From: Vibrio hangzhouensis
Lineage (GTDB): Bacteria > Pseudomonadota > Gammaproteobacteria > Enterobacterales > Vibrionaceae
DNA: 64,000 nt
Direction of reading: 5' to 3'
NCBI RefSeq assembly: GCF_900107935.1
Contig: NZ_FNVG01000025.1
Coordinates: forward strand, 1 to 64,000
Shown here: one piece after another, positions 33,270 to 42,371 of the stretch
Position numbering within the stretch: position 1 is the first letter of the stretch
Layout of the letters: each line of letters starts with the position of its first letter
Program-made: the position numbers and the translations under genes
The notes under the pieces: model-generated
The model's database searches: none
Told to the model about the DNA's origin: nothing
Seen by the model: the letters and a program-made list of their open reading frames with translations, nothing else

Positions 33270-34727
33270 TTATAGTTCTATTCCAGGGCTGAGCGTTGCC
33301 GGAAGCACGGTTTCGTTTCCTTCCATGGACGCCATTGGGTAGGCACAATAATCCGCAGCGTAAAACGCACTCGGGCGCAAATTACCAGAGGCACCCGGAC
33401 CGCCAAATGGCGCATCACCACTGGCTCCGGTGAGCTGTCTGTTGCGGTTTACAATACCCGCACGAATGTGGTCAACGAAGTACTGCCATTCGTCATCACT
33501 TTGTGAAATCAGACCTGCCGACAGGCCAAAACGCGTGTCATTCGCCAACTCAACCGCTTGCGAAAACGTCTCGTAACGCACCAATTGCAGCAAAGGTCCA
33601 AAATATTCTTCATCGGGAAGCTGTTCAATCCCGGTCGCATCCAGCAGTGCTGGCGTCACGAAAGCTGCATGCCCTCGCTTGGCTGCTACCAGACTCTTAC
33701 CGCCCAGTTTTACCAGTTCCGCCTGAGCTGCAATAATATGGTCAGCGGCTTGTTCAGAGATTTGAGGCCCCATAAACGGCGCAGGCTCGGCAAACGGTTC
33801 ATCAATTTGGATCTTGTTAATTGCAGCTACTAAGCGTTCGACTAATTGATCACCTTTTTCCCCAAATGGCACATAAAGGCGTCTAGCGCAGGTACACCGC
33901 TGTCCGGCACTGATGTAGGCCGATTGCAAAATGGTGTACACTGCAGCATCGATATCACCGTATGCTTCGCTGACAACAAGGGGGTTATTGCCGCCCATTT
34001 CCAGTGCCAGCATTTTTCCTGGTTGTCCGGCAAACTGACGATGCAGAATATGACCAGTATTGGCGCTACCCGTAAACAGAACGCCATCGATGCCTTTTGC
34101 ATCCGCAAGGGCAATGCCCGTCTCTTTGCCACCTTGCACCAGATTGATCACTCCGGCAGGCAGGCCCACTTCTTCCCAAAGCTTCATCGCCAACTCGCCA
34201 ACCAGCGGAGTTTGTTCCGAGGGCTTAAATACGACGGTGTTCCCAGCCAGTAGTGCCGGTACGATATGGCCATTTGGAAGGTGTCCAGGAAAGTTGTAAG
34301 GGCCGAATACCGCCATCACGCCGAGAGGCCTGTGACGAAGGACAATCTGGTTGCCAGCCGCTTCTCTTTGGGTTTCCCCGGTACGCTGATGATAGGCGCG
34401 AATAGAAATCGCAATTTTCCCTGCCATCGCACCGGCTTCCGTTCGGGTTTCCCACAGTGGCTTACCGGTTTCTTTAGCAATCGCTATGGCGATATCTTCA
34501 CTACGCTCTTTCACTTTGTCAGCAAAAGCCAGCACGATCGCTTCACGTTCTTCAAACGGGCGTTTTTTCCATTCGATGAAGGCGCAGCGCGCTGCGGAAA
34601 CGGCGCTCTCTACCTGCTCAGCGGTAGCAGACTGCCCTTCCCAGATAGTTTCGTTGTTGTAGGGGGAAAGTGACTGAAAAGTGACACCCTGACCGGCAAC
34701 CCAGTTACCTGCGATCCATTGAGTCAT
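33270..34727 (-). CDS. astD: N-succinylglutamate 5-semialdehyde dehydrogenase
   Basis: This 485-residue aldehyde dehydrogenase matches AstD length. The Rossmann/NAD region includes VFGPYNFPGHLPNGHIVPAL near residue 138 and FTGSANTG near 219. The catalytic Glu is in ALEMGGNNPLV near 242 and the catalytic Cys in SAGQRCTCARRLY near 276. It performs the fourth step of the arginine succinyltransferase pathway, oxidising succinylglutamate semialdehyde. It lies 92 bp after astA and 10 bp before the DUF1338 gene. Confidence 0.95.
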   Translation of the reverse strand: MTQWIAGNWVAGQGVTFQSLSPYNNETIWEGQSATAEQVESAVSAARCAFIEWKKRPFEEREAIVLAFADKVKERSEDIAIAIAKETGKPLWETRTEAGAMAGKIAISIRAYHQRTGETQREAAGNQIVLRHRPLGVMAVFGPYNFPGHLPNGHIVPALLAGNTVVFKPSEQTPLVGELAMKLWEEVGLPAGVINLVQGGKETGIALADAKGIDGVLFTGSANTGHILHRQFAGQPGKMLALEMGGNNPLVVSEAYGDIDAAVYTILQSAYISAGQRCTCARRLYVPFGEKGDQLVERLVAAINKIQIDEPFAEPAPFMGPQISEQAADHIIAAQAELVKLGGKSLVAAKRGHAAFVTPALLDATGIEQLPDEEYFGPLLQLVRYETFSQAVELANDTRFGLSAGLISQSDDEWQYFVDHIRAGIVNRNRQLTGASGDAPFGGPGASGNLRPSAFYAADYCAYPMASMEGNETVLPATLSPGIEL

Positions 34728-34819
34728 AGTGAAGTTCCTTACATTGAATTGGCAAAGAGGCGTACCAGGCTATACCGGCACGCTCCAGACTTAGCTGGCA
34801 GCGTAGCGCTGCTCTGTTA

Positions 34820-35839
34820 TTATTGGGCGAGCATTCGAACCATGTCGCCTTCAGCAACATTCAAAGCGTTTGCTGCTTCTGGTGACAGCAATACCGTCCC
34901 GCTTTCTACGTCATAAGCGGCTTTCGCTGCCGTCGCTCTGAAGTGCTCAAACGAAGTGTTAGCAATCAGATAATCTTGTGAACTGGTGTGCTCTGATACC
35001 GCCACCTTGGCGCGGAATGAGTCTCGTACCGCCTGAATATTGCGAAGATCACACTCTACCGTCGGGCCTGCATCGAAAATATCGACATAGTTACGACAGG
35101 TAAAGCCTTCGTTTTCAAGCAGCTTTAACGCTGGACGGGTATTGTCATGCACCTGACCAATCACATCCTGTGCCTCTTGACTCAGCAGGTTGATGTAAAT
35201 CGGCAGCTTAGGCATCAAATCGGCAATGAAGCCTTTTTTGCCGATGCCAGTCAGGTAATCCGCTAAGGTAAAATCAATAGAGAAGAAATGTTCCTGTAAC
35301 CACTTCCAGAACGGTGAGTTGCCTTCGGCATCAGAAACCCCGCGCATCTCGGCAAATATGGTCTTCGAGAATCGTTCCGGGTGCTCCGCCATCATAAGGA
35401 AGCGGCATTTGGACATCAAACGGCCATTGAGACCGCCGCGAAACTCCGGGCGCAGGAACAGAGTACAGATCTCGCTGCAACCAGTGTAGTTATTGCCAAA
35501 TGTCAGCAGCTTAACCACGTTGTTTACGTTGAGCTTTGGCGAAGAGTGGACCACCGTACTGATGTGATAAGAATAAAACGGCACATCCCAGCCAATCGCA
35601 CCTTCAATGCCGGTTGTACCCGCGACATCACCGGTTTCGCTGTCCACACCCACCATCAGATAACCTTCATCGGTCGGCGCAGTCACGTCTTGTTTCGCAA
35701 AACTGTATTCAGAGTGAGTAATTCGGTTAGTGAGCAACTCTTCGTTAACGGGAAGAGAAGTGAAACCGTGGCCTGATTCTACTGCGCAAGTATGCAGCGC
35801 ATCATAGTCAGCCATAGAGATAGGACGAACAACAAGCAT
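34820..35839 (-). CDS. astA: Arginine N-succinyltransferase
   Basis: With the start at 35839 (AGGAGGGA ribosome site) the protein has 339 residues. It opens MLVVRPISMADYDALHTCAV, the AstA N-terminus, and contains LCTLF-type strand ICTLFLRPEFRGGLNGRLMS near residue 125, the acyl-CoA-binding GNAT-like region. FFSIDFTLADYLTGIGKKGF follows near 190. It succinylates arginine at the start of the AST route for using arginine as nitrogen source. It lies 76 bp after the argD/astC-type aminotransferase gene. Confidence 0.94.
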   Translation of the reverse strand: MLVVRPISMADYDALHTCAVESGHGFTSLPVNEELLTNRITHSEYSFAKQDVTAPTDEGYLMVGVDSETGDVAGTTGIEGAIGWDVPFYSYHISTVVHSSPKLNVNNVVKLLTFGNNYTGCSEICTLFLRPEFRGGLNGRLMSKCRFLMMAEHPERFSKTIFAEMRGVSDAEGNSPFWKWLQEHFFSIDFTLADYLTGIGKKGFIADLMPKLPIYINLLSQEAQDVIGQVHDNTRPALKLLENEGFTCRNYVDIFDAGPTVECDLRNIQAVRDSFRAKVAVSEHTSSQDYLIANTSFEHFRATAAKAAYDVESGTVLLSPEAANALNVAEGDMVRMLAQ

Positions 35840-35915
35840 CAATAATCCCTCCTGACGCAAACTCTCCCGGCACATCCAAACATCCGGGAGAGTACTAGAG
35901 AGCGGTTAGATCGCG

Positions 35916-37127
35916 TTACACCAGAGTGCCAATCGCTTTATCTAACTTCGCTAATCCTTCTTCAACTTCTTGCTGAGTGATGACCAGAGACGGCGTAAAG
36001 CGCACAACATTCGCGCCCGCAACCAGTACCATCAAACCTTGCTTACCCGCTGCAACCAATACATCGCGAGCTCGACCTTGCCACTCTTCCGTAAGAGCAG
36101 CACCAAGAAGCAGGCCTTTTCCGCGAATTTCGCTGAAAATGCCGTATTTTTCGTTTATTTTTTGTAGACCTTCACGGAACCACTGTTCACGTTCCGCAAC
36201 GCCCGCCAACACCTCTGGGCTGGAAACCACATCGACAACGGCTTCTGCCACAGCACACGCCAGCGGATTACCACCGTAGGTCGAACCGTGCGTACCCACT
36301 TTCAGGTGCTCAGCCAGTTCGGCGGTTGTCAGCATCGCGCCGATTGGGAAACCACCACCCAGTGATTTTGCTGTACTCAGGATATCCGGGGTCACACCCA
36401 GTCCCTGATAGGCATAGAAATGACCCGTACGACCATTACCCGTTTGCACTTCATCGAAAATCAGCAGTGCATTGTATTTATCACACAATTCACGTACCGC
36501 TTGCACAAATTCAGGCTGAGGAGAAACAATGCCGCCCTCACCTTGCAGCGGCTCCATCATCACAGCGCAGGTTTTTTCCGACATTTGCGCTTCTAGCGCG
36601 GCAATATCGTTATAAGGAATATGACTAACATCGCCCGGCTTTGGACCAAAACCATCAGAATAAGCAGCCTGACCACCAACCGTCACTGTAAAGAACGTAC
36701 GACCATGGAAGCCCTGATTGAACGCGATGATTTCCGATTTTTCCGGACCATATACATCGGCTGCCCAACGACGTGCCAGCTTAAGTGCCGCTTCGTTGGC
36801 TTCCGCACCGGAGTTAGCAAAAAACACACGTTCTGCGAAGCTGACTTCCGTTAGTTTTTTCGCCAGACGTAGTGCTGGCTCGTTGGTCATTACGTTACTC
36901 AGATGCCAAATCTTGTTGGCCTGCTCAGTGACTGCATTCACCATCGCCGGGTGACAATGACCCAGACAGCTCACCGCAATCCCCCCAGCAAAATCGATAT
37001 ATTCATTCCCTTGCTGGTCCCAAACTCGAGCACCCTCACCTTTTACAGGAATCATCTCCATCGGGTTATAACAAGGCACCATTACCTCATCAAACCACTC
37101 ACGAGTTACCGCTTTTTCCGTTGTCAT
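35916..37127 (-). CDS. argD: Acetylornithine / succinylornithine aminotransferase
   Basis: With the start at 37127 (AAGGA ribosome site) this class III PLP aminotransferase has 403 residues. It shows FFANSGAEANEAALKLARRW near 103, IFDEVQTGNGRTG near 222 and the PLP lysine in ILSTAKSLGGGFPIG near 252. In E. coli two paralogues split the duties: ArgD in arginine synthesis and AstC in breakdown. Here one gene heads the ast operon, and it may serve both pathways, as suggested for Vibrio and Pseudomonas AruC/ArgD. The catabolic name astC is an equally possible symbol. Confidence 0.93.
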   Translation of the reverse strand: MTTEKAVTREWFDEVMVPCYNPMEMIPVKGEGARVWDQQGNEYIDFAGGIAVSCLGHCHPAMVNAVTEQANKIWHLSNVMTNEPALRLAKKLTEVSFAERVFFANSGAEANEAALKLARRWAADVYGPEKSEIIAFNQGFHGRTFFTVTVGGQAAYSDGFGPKPGDVSHIPYNDIAALEAQMSEKTCAVMMEPLQGEGGIVSPQPEFVQAVRELCDKYNALLIFDEVQTGNGRTGHFYAYQGLGVTPDILSTAKSLGGGFPIGAMLTTAELAEHLKVGTHGSTYGGNPLACAVAEAVVDVVSSPEVLAGVAEREQWFREGLQKINEKYGIFSEIRGKGLLLGAALTEEWQGRARDVLVAAGKQGLMVLVAGANVVRFTPSLVITQQEVEEGLAKLDKAIGTLV

Positions 37128-37512
37128 AACACATTCCTTATCATTACTGCTTGTGGAGAGGTGTCTCACTTCCTCGTCTCGATCTTCGACAATAGAGTTA
37201 ACCGTCGAACACTGATAGCAAAAAAATATTTTCTATCGCTTTCCCACAGATGCAGCATTGTATTTACAATTATTTAACCATAGCAATAGTGAAAAATACT
37301 TTTTCCTGGTGCTTAGCACCAAACTCATCACTGCCCTGTGATTGTTTATGCATCAGAAATGAATTTAAATGAAGTGTTTTTTGCCCTGTCGGCAAAGAAA
37401 GTTCACAGACAAGGTGTTGACGGGGCTTTCATCAGTTATTACGAATAAACTTGCAACATCATAAGTTAAACTTATGAAGGATAAGAAAACAGAAAAGAGT
37501 GATCTGGATCGA
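37128..37512. promoter_or_regulatory. Regulatory region upstream of the argD-ast operon
   Basis: These 385 bp hold no convincing gene. Visible elements are an inverted repeat TGGTGCT-t-AGCACCA (37307-37321), an ARG-box-like 18-mer with TGAAT and two mismatches on the right half (37358-37375), and a 19-bp perfect palindrome (37459-37477). ArgR control of an ast operon would be expected from E. coli. I see no clear sigma-54 promoter. Confidence 0.5.
37459..37477. promoter_or_regulatory. 19-bp perfect palindrome, probable operator
   Basis: TCATAAGTTAAACTTATGA has 9-bp arms around a single central A. This symmetry is typical of a dimeric repressor site. It lies 36 bp downstream of the pabA stop and 332 bp upstream of the argD start. 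The protein that binds it is unknown. Confidence 0.55.
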
Positions 37513-38094
37513 CTATTGTTGCAACAGGAAGTTGCGTAATAACTCATGTCCTTGCTCTGTTTTGATAGATTCCGGGTGGAATTGCACCGCATGGATGTTC
37601 AACGTTTTATGGCGGTAACCCATGATCTCATCAAATTCACCGTTGTCTCGCTGCGTCCAGGCGGTAATTTCAAAACACTCTGGCAAGCTCTGTTTTTCGA
37701 CGATCAAAGAGTGGTAACGCGTTACCGTTAGTGGGTTGTTGAGCCCCTCGAACACACTGCGGTTGTTATGCTTTATCGGAGAGGTTTTGCCATGCATCAC
37801 CTGGCGGGCACGGATGACTTTGCCGCCAAACACCTGCGCAATAGCCTGATGACCCAGACAGACCCCTAAAAGAGGGCGCTTGCCGGCAAAATGCTCAATA
37901 ACCTCAAGAGAGATCCCGGCTTCATTCGGCGTACAGGGTCCGGGTGAGATGACCAAGTGAGAGGGGTTTAACGCTTCAATACCTGCAACGTCAATCTCAT
38001 CATTACGCACAACCTTCACTTCTGCACCCAATTCAGAAAAATACTGATACAGATTAAAGGTAAAAGAGTCGTAATTATCAATAATGAGTAACAT
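37513..38094 (-). CDS. pabA: Aminodeoxychorismate/anthranilate synthase component II
   Basis: With the start at 38094 this class I glutamine amidotransferase has 193 residues. It starts MLLIIDNYDSFTFNLYQYF, has LVISPGPCTPNEAG near 52 (oxyanion strand), the nucleophile Cys in LLGVCLGHQAIAQ near 79, and the catalytic His-x-Glu in AVQFHPESIKTEQGH near 170. It supplies ammonia to PabB for folate synthesis. No trp genes are adjacent; the position next to the ast operon is the Vibrio pabA locus. The symbol trpG cannot be excluded from sequence alone. Confidence 0.9.
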   Translation of the reverse strand: MLLIIDNYDSFTFNLYQYFSELGAEVKVVRNDEIDVAGIEALNPSHLVISPGPCTPNEAGISLEVIEHFAGKRPLLGVCLGHQAIAQVFGGKVIRARQVMHGKTSPIKHNNRSVFEGLNNPLTVTRYHSLIVEKQSLPECFEITAWTQRDNGEFDEIMGYRHKTLNIHAVQFHPESIKTEQGHELLRNFLLQQ

Positions 38095-38182
38095 GGCGCT
38101 CGAAATGGTATTGAGTTTGCGAAAAATAAGGCGGTATTTTGCAACAAGACAGCAGAAAGGCAAGCAAAAAAGCGCTGTAAAC

Positions 38183-38212
38183 AACAGCAGAGCCTGGAAT
38201 GACTCTGCTGTT
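38183..38212 (-). terminator. Hairpin downstream of the secreted nuclease gene
   Basis: AACAGCAGAG and CTCTGCTGTT are perfect 10-bp arms with a 10-nt loop, 66 bp past the nuclease stop codon in its direction of transcription. The following T-tract is short (GTTGTTT), so it is a probable but weak terminator. Confidence 0.55.
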
Positions 38213-38277
38213 CATTGCTCTCTGCCTCTCAGAACATGACGTTCACGACGAGTTCTGAGCCGAAAAGAACCGACAAA

Positions 38278-40893
38278 TTAGCCCTGTCTGCGTCGGCGTA
38301 AGCCGATAAGCATCATTGCCGAAAGCCCTAACACACCAATCGAGCCACCTTTCATGTTTAAATCAATGACCGCAGGATCGTGATCGGAAGAACGATAGTG
38401 ATCATGATATTTCGGGAAGCCATTCTTGTACTCATCGTTGTAATCAAACAAGGTCGACTCCGCGGCATTGATGTGCCATTCCGTTGCATCCACCACTCGC
38501 GTTGACAGGCTTGGACTGATCAGAATATGGTCGAGCGCTCCCACCTCATCGTTATACGAGTAGCTCCATCCCTGAGGATGCATTTCACCTAATACATTGA
38601 CGTAGCCATAGCTGTGAGTGATTGCAGCGCCCTCATCACCAAACTGCTCTTGCTCACCGATGAAAGTATTGCGCGCTGCGCGAATCGTTTTGCCATATTT
38701 TTCCGGGCTGTAGTCCGTCAGCACCAGTAGCGGATCTTCTTTGCCGTAAGCATTGAAGTCACCCAATACCACTTTATGCCCTTCGATGTCCTGTAGTGCC
38801 TGCCCTAGCGCCACCGCAGCGGCAACTCGGAACTGCTCACAAGAACCTTGTTGATCCAGGTCTTTTCCGGCTTGACCGCCCTCCGAGACCGGTGCAGCGT
38901 CTTCCCAGCACTTAGAGCCTTTCGACTTGAAGTGGTTCACGGCGACCGTGAGTGGTTGTTTGCTGCCTTTTACCTTGAAGGTTGGTGCCAGTGTGTTGCG
39001 CTGATAATTCTTACCATCTTCAATCACTTTGCCTTTATCATCCAATACCTCTGGTGCCACCTGACGCGGCATCTCAAACAGATTCACTTGCATGAGCTTG
39101 ACACTCTTAGCACGATAGATCACTCCGGTTGTGATCGCATCGGTGCCCACCGCGTCCAGTTGGTCGGTCACGCCATCCTGATTACTGTCTAGCGCCACAA
39201 ACGCATAATGGTGTTTCTTGTTATCGATGCGAGCGTTCAACTCTCGCACCAACTGAGCGATAGCCCCATTGTCGCCAAAGCCGTTGTTTTCGATTTCCAT
39301 CAAACCGATGATATCGGCATCCAGTCTGATGAGTGCATTGAGGATCTTCTCTTGCTGAACTTCAAACTCTGCCAGGTTGCTTGCCCCGCGGTTGCCACCG
39401 AAGCGATTTTCATCACCACCAAAAGGAGAGGTGAAATAGTTCAGTACATTGAATGTGGCGACACGCAGATCTTTTTTATTCCATGGCTGATCAAACAGTT
39501 CAGGCAGGTCTGTGCGAAGCGTGTTGCGAACAAAATTCTCGGCTGAAATGGTATTAGTCACAAACAAGCGGTAATCACCGTAGCTGTAACCAATCACCCC
39601 TTCGATGTCGAACAGCGTATCGTTGATACGGATGTAATCGTCTGTGCTGCCATCCTGATCCACGTCGGTGCGACCAAATTGCGGGTAATAAGGTACCGTG
39701 CCGTTAGCGGCTGGCTTGAAACTCTCTACAAACAGGCGCCTTAGCCCGTTATCTTCACTTTGTGCCACTGCCTGCGCCGATCCTGCAGCAAACTGCTGAT
39801 TGGGATGCAAGTTAACACGCTGGTGAGCAAGCACCATATTGTTGCGACGTGCAGCATAGTCATAACCAAAAGTGCGGGTGACACGCATGTCCAGCGTTTT
39901 TGGCAAACTCACCAGCATGCCCTCATAGCGCTCCAGTGTTTGCTCAAAGTTCTCATCCGACTCAATCACTTCGACCGGAGTCGCTTCAGGCGCGGCTTGT
40001 TCACCTTGTTTATGCCAGTCACTGTCGTTCAGTTTGAGCTGAGTCTGACCGTAGTACTCCTGCACTTGCCCTTTGACACACACCACATCGCCAGCCACCA
40101 AATCGGGGTTGGACTGGGTATAGACAAACAGCCCATTTGACGTCAGTGGATTATGGTCATCTTGCAGCGCCTGCAGATAGAAGCCCTGATTGATTCCAGA
40201 ACTGACTGCGGAGACCACACCCTGGACAAAGAAGTACTCACTGGTGATGTAGGGGTAACCACTGATAAATGGTGAACGATTACCTTCTCCCTGAATGGTC
40301 TGGATCTCAGTAAAGGTCGGAGCCTCACCATTATCCAGACACTGAAATGCCTGTGGTGGAGTCAAACTATCTAATTGACCTAAGCCCGTTATGTCATCTT
40401 TCGCTAGTGTTGCCCACTGATTCGGCTGAAACGAGGAAGACGGCTGATAGTACGGCTGATAACGAACCAGCGTTTTGTCTTTTCCAAACAGCTCACCCAT
40501 GGCACCGATGACGTCTATGACCTCCTCATTGCCATTCAGTAATGCGACCGGATCATCGCCATTAAAATTCAGTACCTGGTGAGAAGTTGTGACCGCAGCG
40601 ATAGACTGAATCGTCTCGCTTGCCTGAGAATTTGCGAAAACCAGTACTGATTGAGCCGGGATGCTGTAGCCAGAGAGATCCAACGTATCCCAACTTCCGT
40701 TACCATTAGGTGATTTCGCCAAGTGGTAACCGGCCAGCGAGACCTCGCTGTCTCCTGAATTGGCAATTTCGATGGCTTTGTTGTAGCCCCCTCCTTCAAC
40801 ATATTGTGAGAGGAAGATCTCGGCGTTGGCGCCTCCGGCTAGGATGGAGGATATGGCTAACGCTAACCACTGCTTTGGATTTGTGCGTGTCAT
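38278..40893 (-). CDS. xds: Secreted extracellular nuclease, Xds/ExeM type
   Basis: This 871-residue protein matches V. cholerae Xds (VC2621). Residues 1-24 are a signal peptide ending GGANA. A lamin-tail domain (LTD) covers about 25-130 (EIFLSQYVEGGGYNKAIEIA). A central OB-fold-like region runs from about 210 to 300. An endonuclease/exonuclease/phosphatase domain from about 480 to 850 shows VATFNVLNYF, IIGLMEIENNGFGD, VVLGDFNAYGKEDPLL and SSDHDPAVIDL, giving the metal Glu, the N..D pair and the terminal DH. The tail GGSIGVLGLSAMMLIGLRRR is a GlyGly-CTERM signal cut by rhombosortase for type II secretion. It degrades extracellular DNA. Confidence 0.93.
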   Translation of the reverse strand: MTRTNPKQWLALAISSILAGGANAEIFLSQYVEGGGYNKAIEIANSGDSEVSLAGYHLAKSPNGNGSWDTLDLSGYSIPAQSVLVFANSQASETIQSIAAVTTSHQVLNFNGDDPVALLNGNEEVIDVIGAMGELFGKDKTLVRYQPYYQPSSSFQPNQWATLAKDDITGLGQLDSLTPPQAFQCLDNGEAPTFTEIQTIQGEGNRSPFISGYPYITSEYFFVQGVVSAVSSGINQGFYLQALQDDHNPLTSNGLFVYTQSNPDLVAGDVVCVKGQVQEYYGQTQLKLNDSDWHKQGEQAAPEATPVEVIESDENFEQTLERYEGMLVSLPKTLDMRVTRTFGYDYAARRNNMVLAHQRVNLHPNQQFAAGSAQAVAQSEDNGLRRLFVESFKPAANGTVPYYPQFGRTDVDQDGSTDDYIRINDTLFDIEGVIGYSYGDYRLFVTNTISAENFVRNTLRTDLPELFDQPWNKKDLRVATFNVLNYFTSPFGGDENRFGGNRGASNLAEFEVQQEKILNALIRLDADIIGLMEIENNGFGDNGAIAQLVRELNARIDNKKHHYAFVALDSNQDGVTDQLDAVGTDAITTGVIYRAKSVKLMQVNLFEMPRQVAPEVLDDKGKVIEDGKNYQRNTLAPTFKVKGSKQPLTVAVNHFKSKGSKCWEDAAPVSEGGQAGKDLDQQGSCEQFRVAAAVALGQALQDIEGHKVVLGDFNAYGKEDPLLVLTDYSPEKYGKTIRAARNTFIGEQEQFGDEGAAITHSYGYVNVLGEMHPQGWSYSYNDEVGALDHILISPSLSTRVVDATEWHINAAESTLFDYNDEYKNGFPKYHDHYRSSDHDPAVIDLNMKGGSIGVLGLSAMMLIGLRRRRQG

Positions 40894-41136
40894 TGTTCAC
40901 CTCGAATTCACAGGCAATGATACTCCTTGCCTTTTATTGCACATGATTGAATATAAGAGTTGTTATTTTCGAGACGAGTGTTGTCATTTAGTATGTAAAT
41001 GAAAAATGACTATTCAGTTAAATGAGAGATAGATCTAATTTGAATTTGGTACAATCCAGCATGTGCCAAATATTCAACAGGAACCGTTAGTGAGGGTGAG
41101 AAATGGAAAACTGGCCAATAAAGCGCGGCCAGAAAC
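40894..41136. other. Intergenic region upstream of the nuclease and downstream of trpS
   Basis: Together with the trpS terminator this is about 300 bp without a credible gene. It should hold the nuclease promoter. An imperfect inverted repeat (ATTTGG...CCAAAT) lies at about 41044-41071. A 19-codon rightward ORF at 41103 runs into the terminator and is not convincing. Confidence 0.5.
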
Positions 41137-41168
41137 AAAAAAAAGCCCCCAGAAAAATCTGAGGGCTT
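41137..41168 (-). terminator. Terminator after trpS
   Basis: On the minus strand AGCCCTC-agatttttct-GGGGGCT is followed by eight T, 28 bp past the trpS stop codon. Confidence 0.9.
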
Positions 41169-41196
41169 AGCAGTATTTTAGTCAGTGGTTAGGCCA

Positions 41197-42213
41197 TTAT
41201 GGGCGAGTCACAAAACCAACGGCCTTATAGGCTGCTGCCAACGTCTCTGCAGCACGAGCGGAGGCTTTTTCAGCACCCTGACGCATCACTTCATCCATAT
41301 AGGCACGATCTTCACGGATACGGTGGTATTCTGCCTGGATTGGTTCAAGCATCGCAACCAAAGCTTCACCCACATCTTTCTTGAATGGGCCATACATCTC
41401 AACACCAGCGTACTGCGCTTCAATCTCTTCAAACGTCTTACCTGTAGCGGCAGAATACAGTCCCATCAGGTTCGAGATACCCGCTTTGTTGTCCCAGTCG
41501 TGAGCAATACGTGGCGGAGTCTCGGTGTCTGTTTGCGCCTTATTGATCTTCTTGATGATAGACTTTGGCTCTTCCAGCAACGTGATAACGTTCTTACGGT
41601 TGTCATCCGATTTAGACATCTTCTTGGTCGCATCCTGCAGGCTCATTACGCGCGCGTTGACCGTAGGAATGTACGGCTCAGGAACGGTGAAGATCGGTGC
41701 TTCCGGGCTATAGATGTTATTGAAGCGAGTCGCAATATCACGTGCCAACTCAAGGTGTTGCTTCTGATCACTACCTACAGGCACTTGATGCGCACCGTAA
41801 AGCAGGATATCCGCGGCCATCAGTACAGGGTAATCGTACAGCCCCACGTTAACATCGTTGGCATAACGCTGTGATTTGTCTTTAAACTGAGTCATACGAT
41901 TCAGTTCGCCCATTTGGGTGTAGCAGTTAAGAAGCCAACCAAGTTGAGCATGCTCTGGTACGTGTGACTGAACAAATAGCGTGCTCTTCTTCGGATCAAC
42001 ACCAACCGCAAGGCAGATTGCCAGTGCGTCTAGTGTCGCTTCATGCAAGGCTTTTGGATCCTGACGAACCGTGATGGCATGAAGGTCAACAACGCAGTAC
42101 TGGCAGTCATAGTCGTCTTGCATATGATGCCATTGACGTAGAGCACCCAAGTAGTTACCGATACTTAGTTCACCTGACGGCTGAACACCACTTAATACAA
42201 TGGGTTTGCTCAT
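41197..42213 (-). CDS. trpS: Tryptophanyl-tRNA synthetase
   Basis: The 338-residue class I synthetase has the HIGH-equivalent SGVQPSGELSIGNYLGALRQ near residues 8-27 and the KMSKS loop in DATKKMSKSDDNR near 195. GSDQKQHLELARDIATRFN lies before it. Length matches bacterial TrpRS (E. coli 334). It ends the leftward aroK-aroB-damX-dam-rpe-gph-trpS row, which has the same order in E. coli. A hairpin at 42259-42286 separates it from gph. Confidence 0.96.
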   Translation of the reverse strand: MSKPIVLSGVQPSGELSIGNYLGALRQWHHMQDDYDCQYCVVDLHAITVRQDPKALHEATLDALAICLAVGVDPKKSTLFVQSHVPEHAQLGWLLNCYTQMGELNRMTQFKDKSQRYANDVNVGLYDYPVLMAADILLYGAHQVPVGSDQKQHLELARDIATRFNNIYSPEAPIFTVPEPYIPTVNARVMSLQDATKKMSKSDDNRKNVITLLEEPKSIIKKINKAQTDTETPPRIAHDWDNKAGISNLMGLYSAATGKTFEEIEAQYAGVEMYGPFKKDVGEALVAMLEPIQAEYHRIREDRAYMDEVMRQGAEKASARAAETLAAAYKAVGFVTRP

Positions 42214-42258
42214 GATTATGATTCCTTCGACTTCTTGACGAGATAATTAGGATAATGA

Positions 42259-42286
42259 AAAACCGCGTAATATCTTACGCGGTTTT
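42259..42286 (-). terminator. Strong hairpin between gph and trpS
   Basis: AAAACCGCGTAA and TTACGCGGTTTT are perfect 12-bp arms with a TATC loop; a T-run follows on the minus strand. It lies 86 bp past gph and 46 bp before trpS, so it is a terminator or a readthrough-control point for trpS. Confidence 0.75.
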
Positions 42287-42371
42287 AGCAGTGTACTCAT
42301 TGGCGAGTATTTTTCTAGTCCTTTGCAGCGCTTTTCGTGCTGCTTAAGACATTTTGTGGAATGGAAGACCG

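Noticed and set aside
37301..37325. TGGTGCTTAGCACCA as an NtrC or sigma-54 site for the ast operon
   Set aside because: The half-sites are in the wrong orientation for NtrC and no TGGC-N8-TTGC element follows.
37474..37539. 21-codon rightward ORF starting within the 19-bp palindrome
   Set aside because: It overlaps the end of pabA on the other strand and has no partner gene; charged residues alone do not make it convincing.
41103..41162. 19-codon rightward ORF containing one Trp codon next to trpS
   Set aside because: It looks like a leader peptide at first, but it points away from trpS control and its end is built from the trpS terminator hairpin.
41185..41874. 229-codon rightward ORF opposite trpS
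   Set aside because: Antisense shadow of trpS without a ribosome site or known motif.
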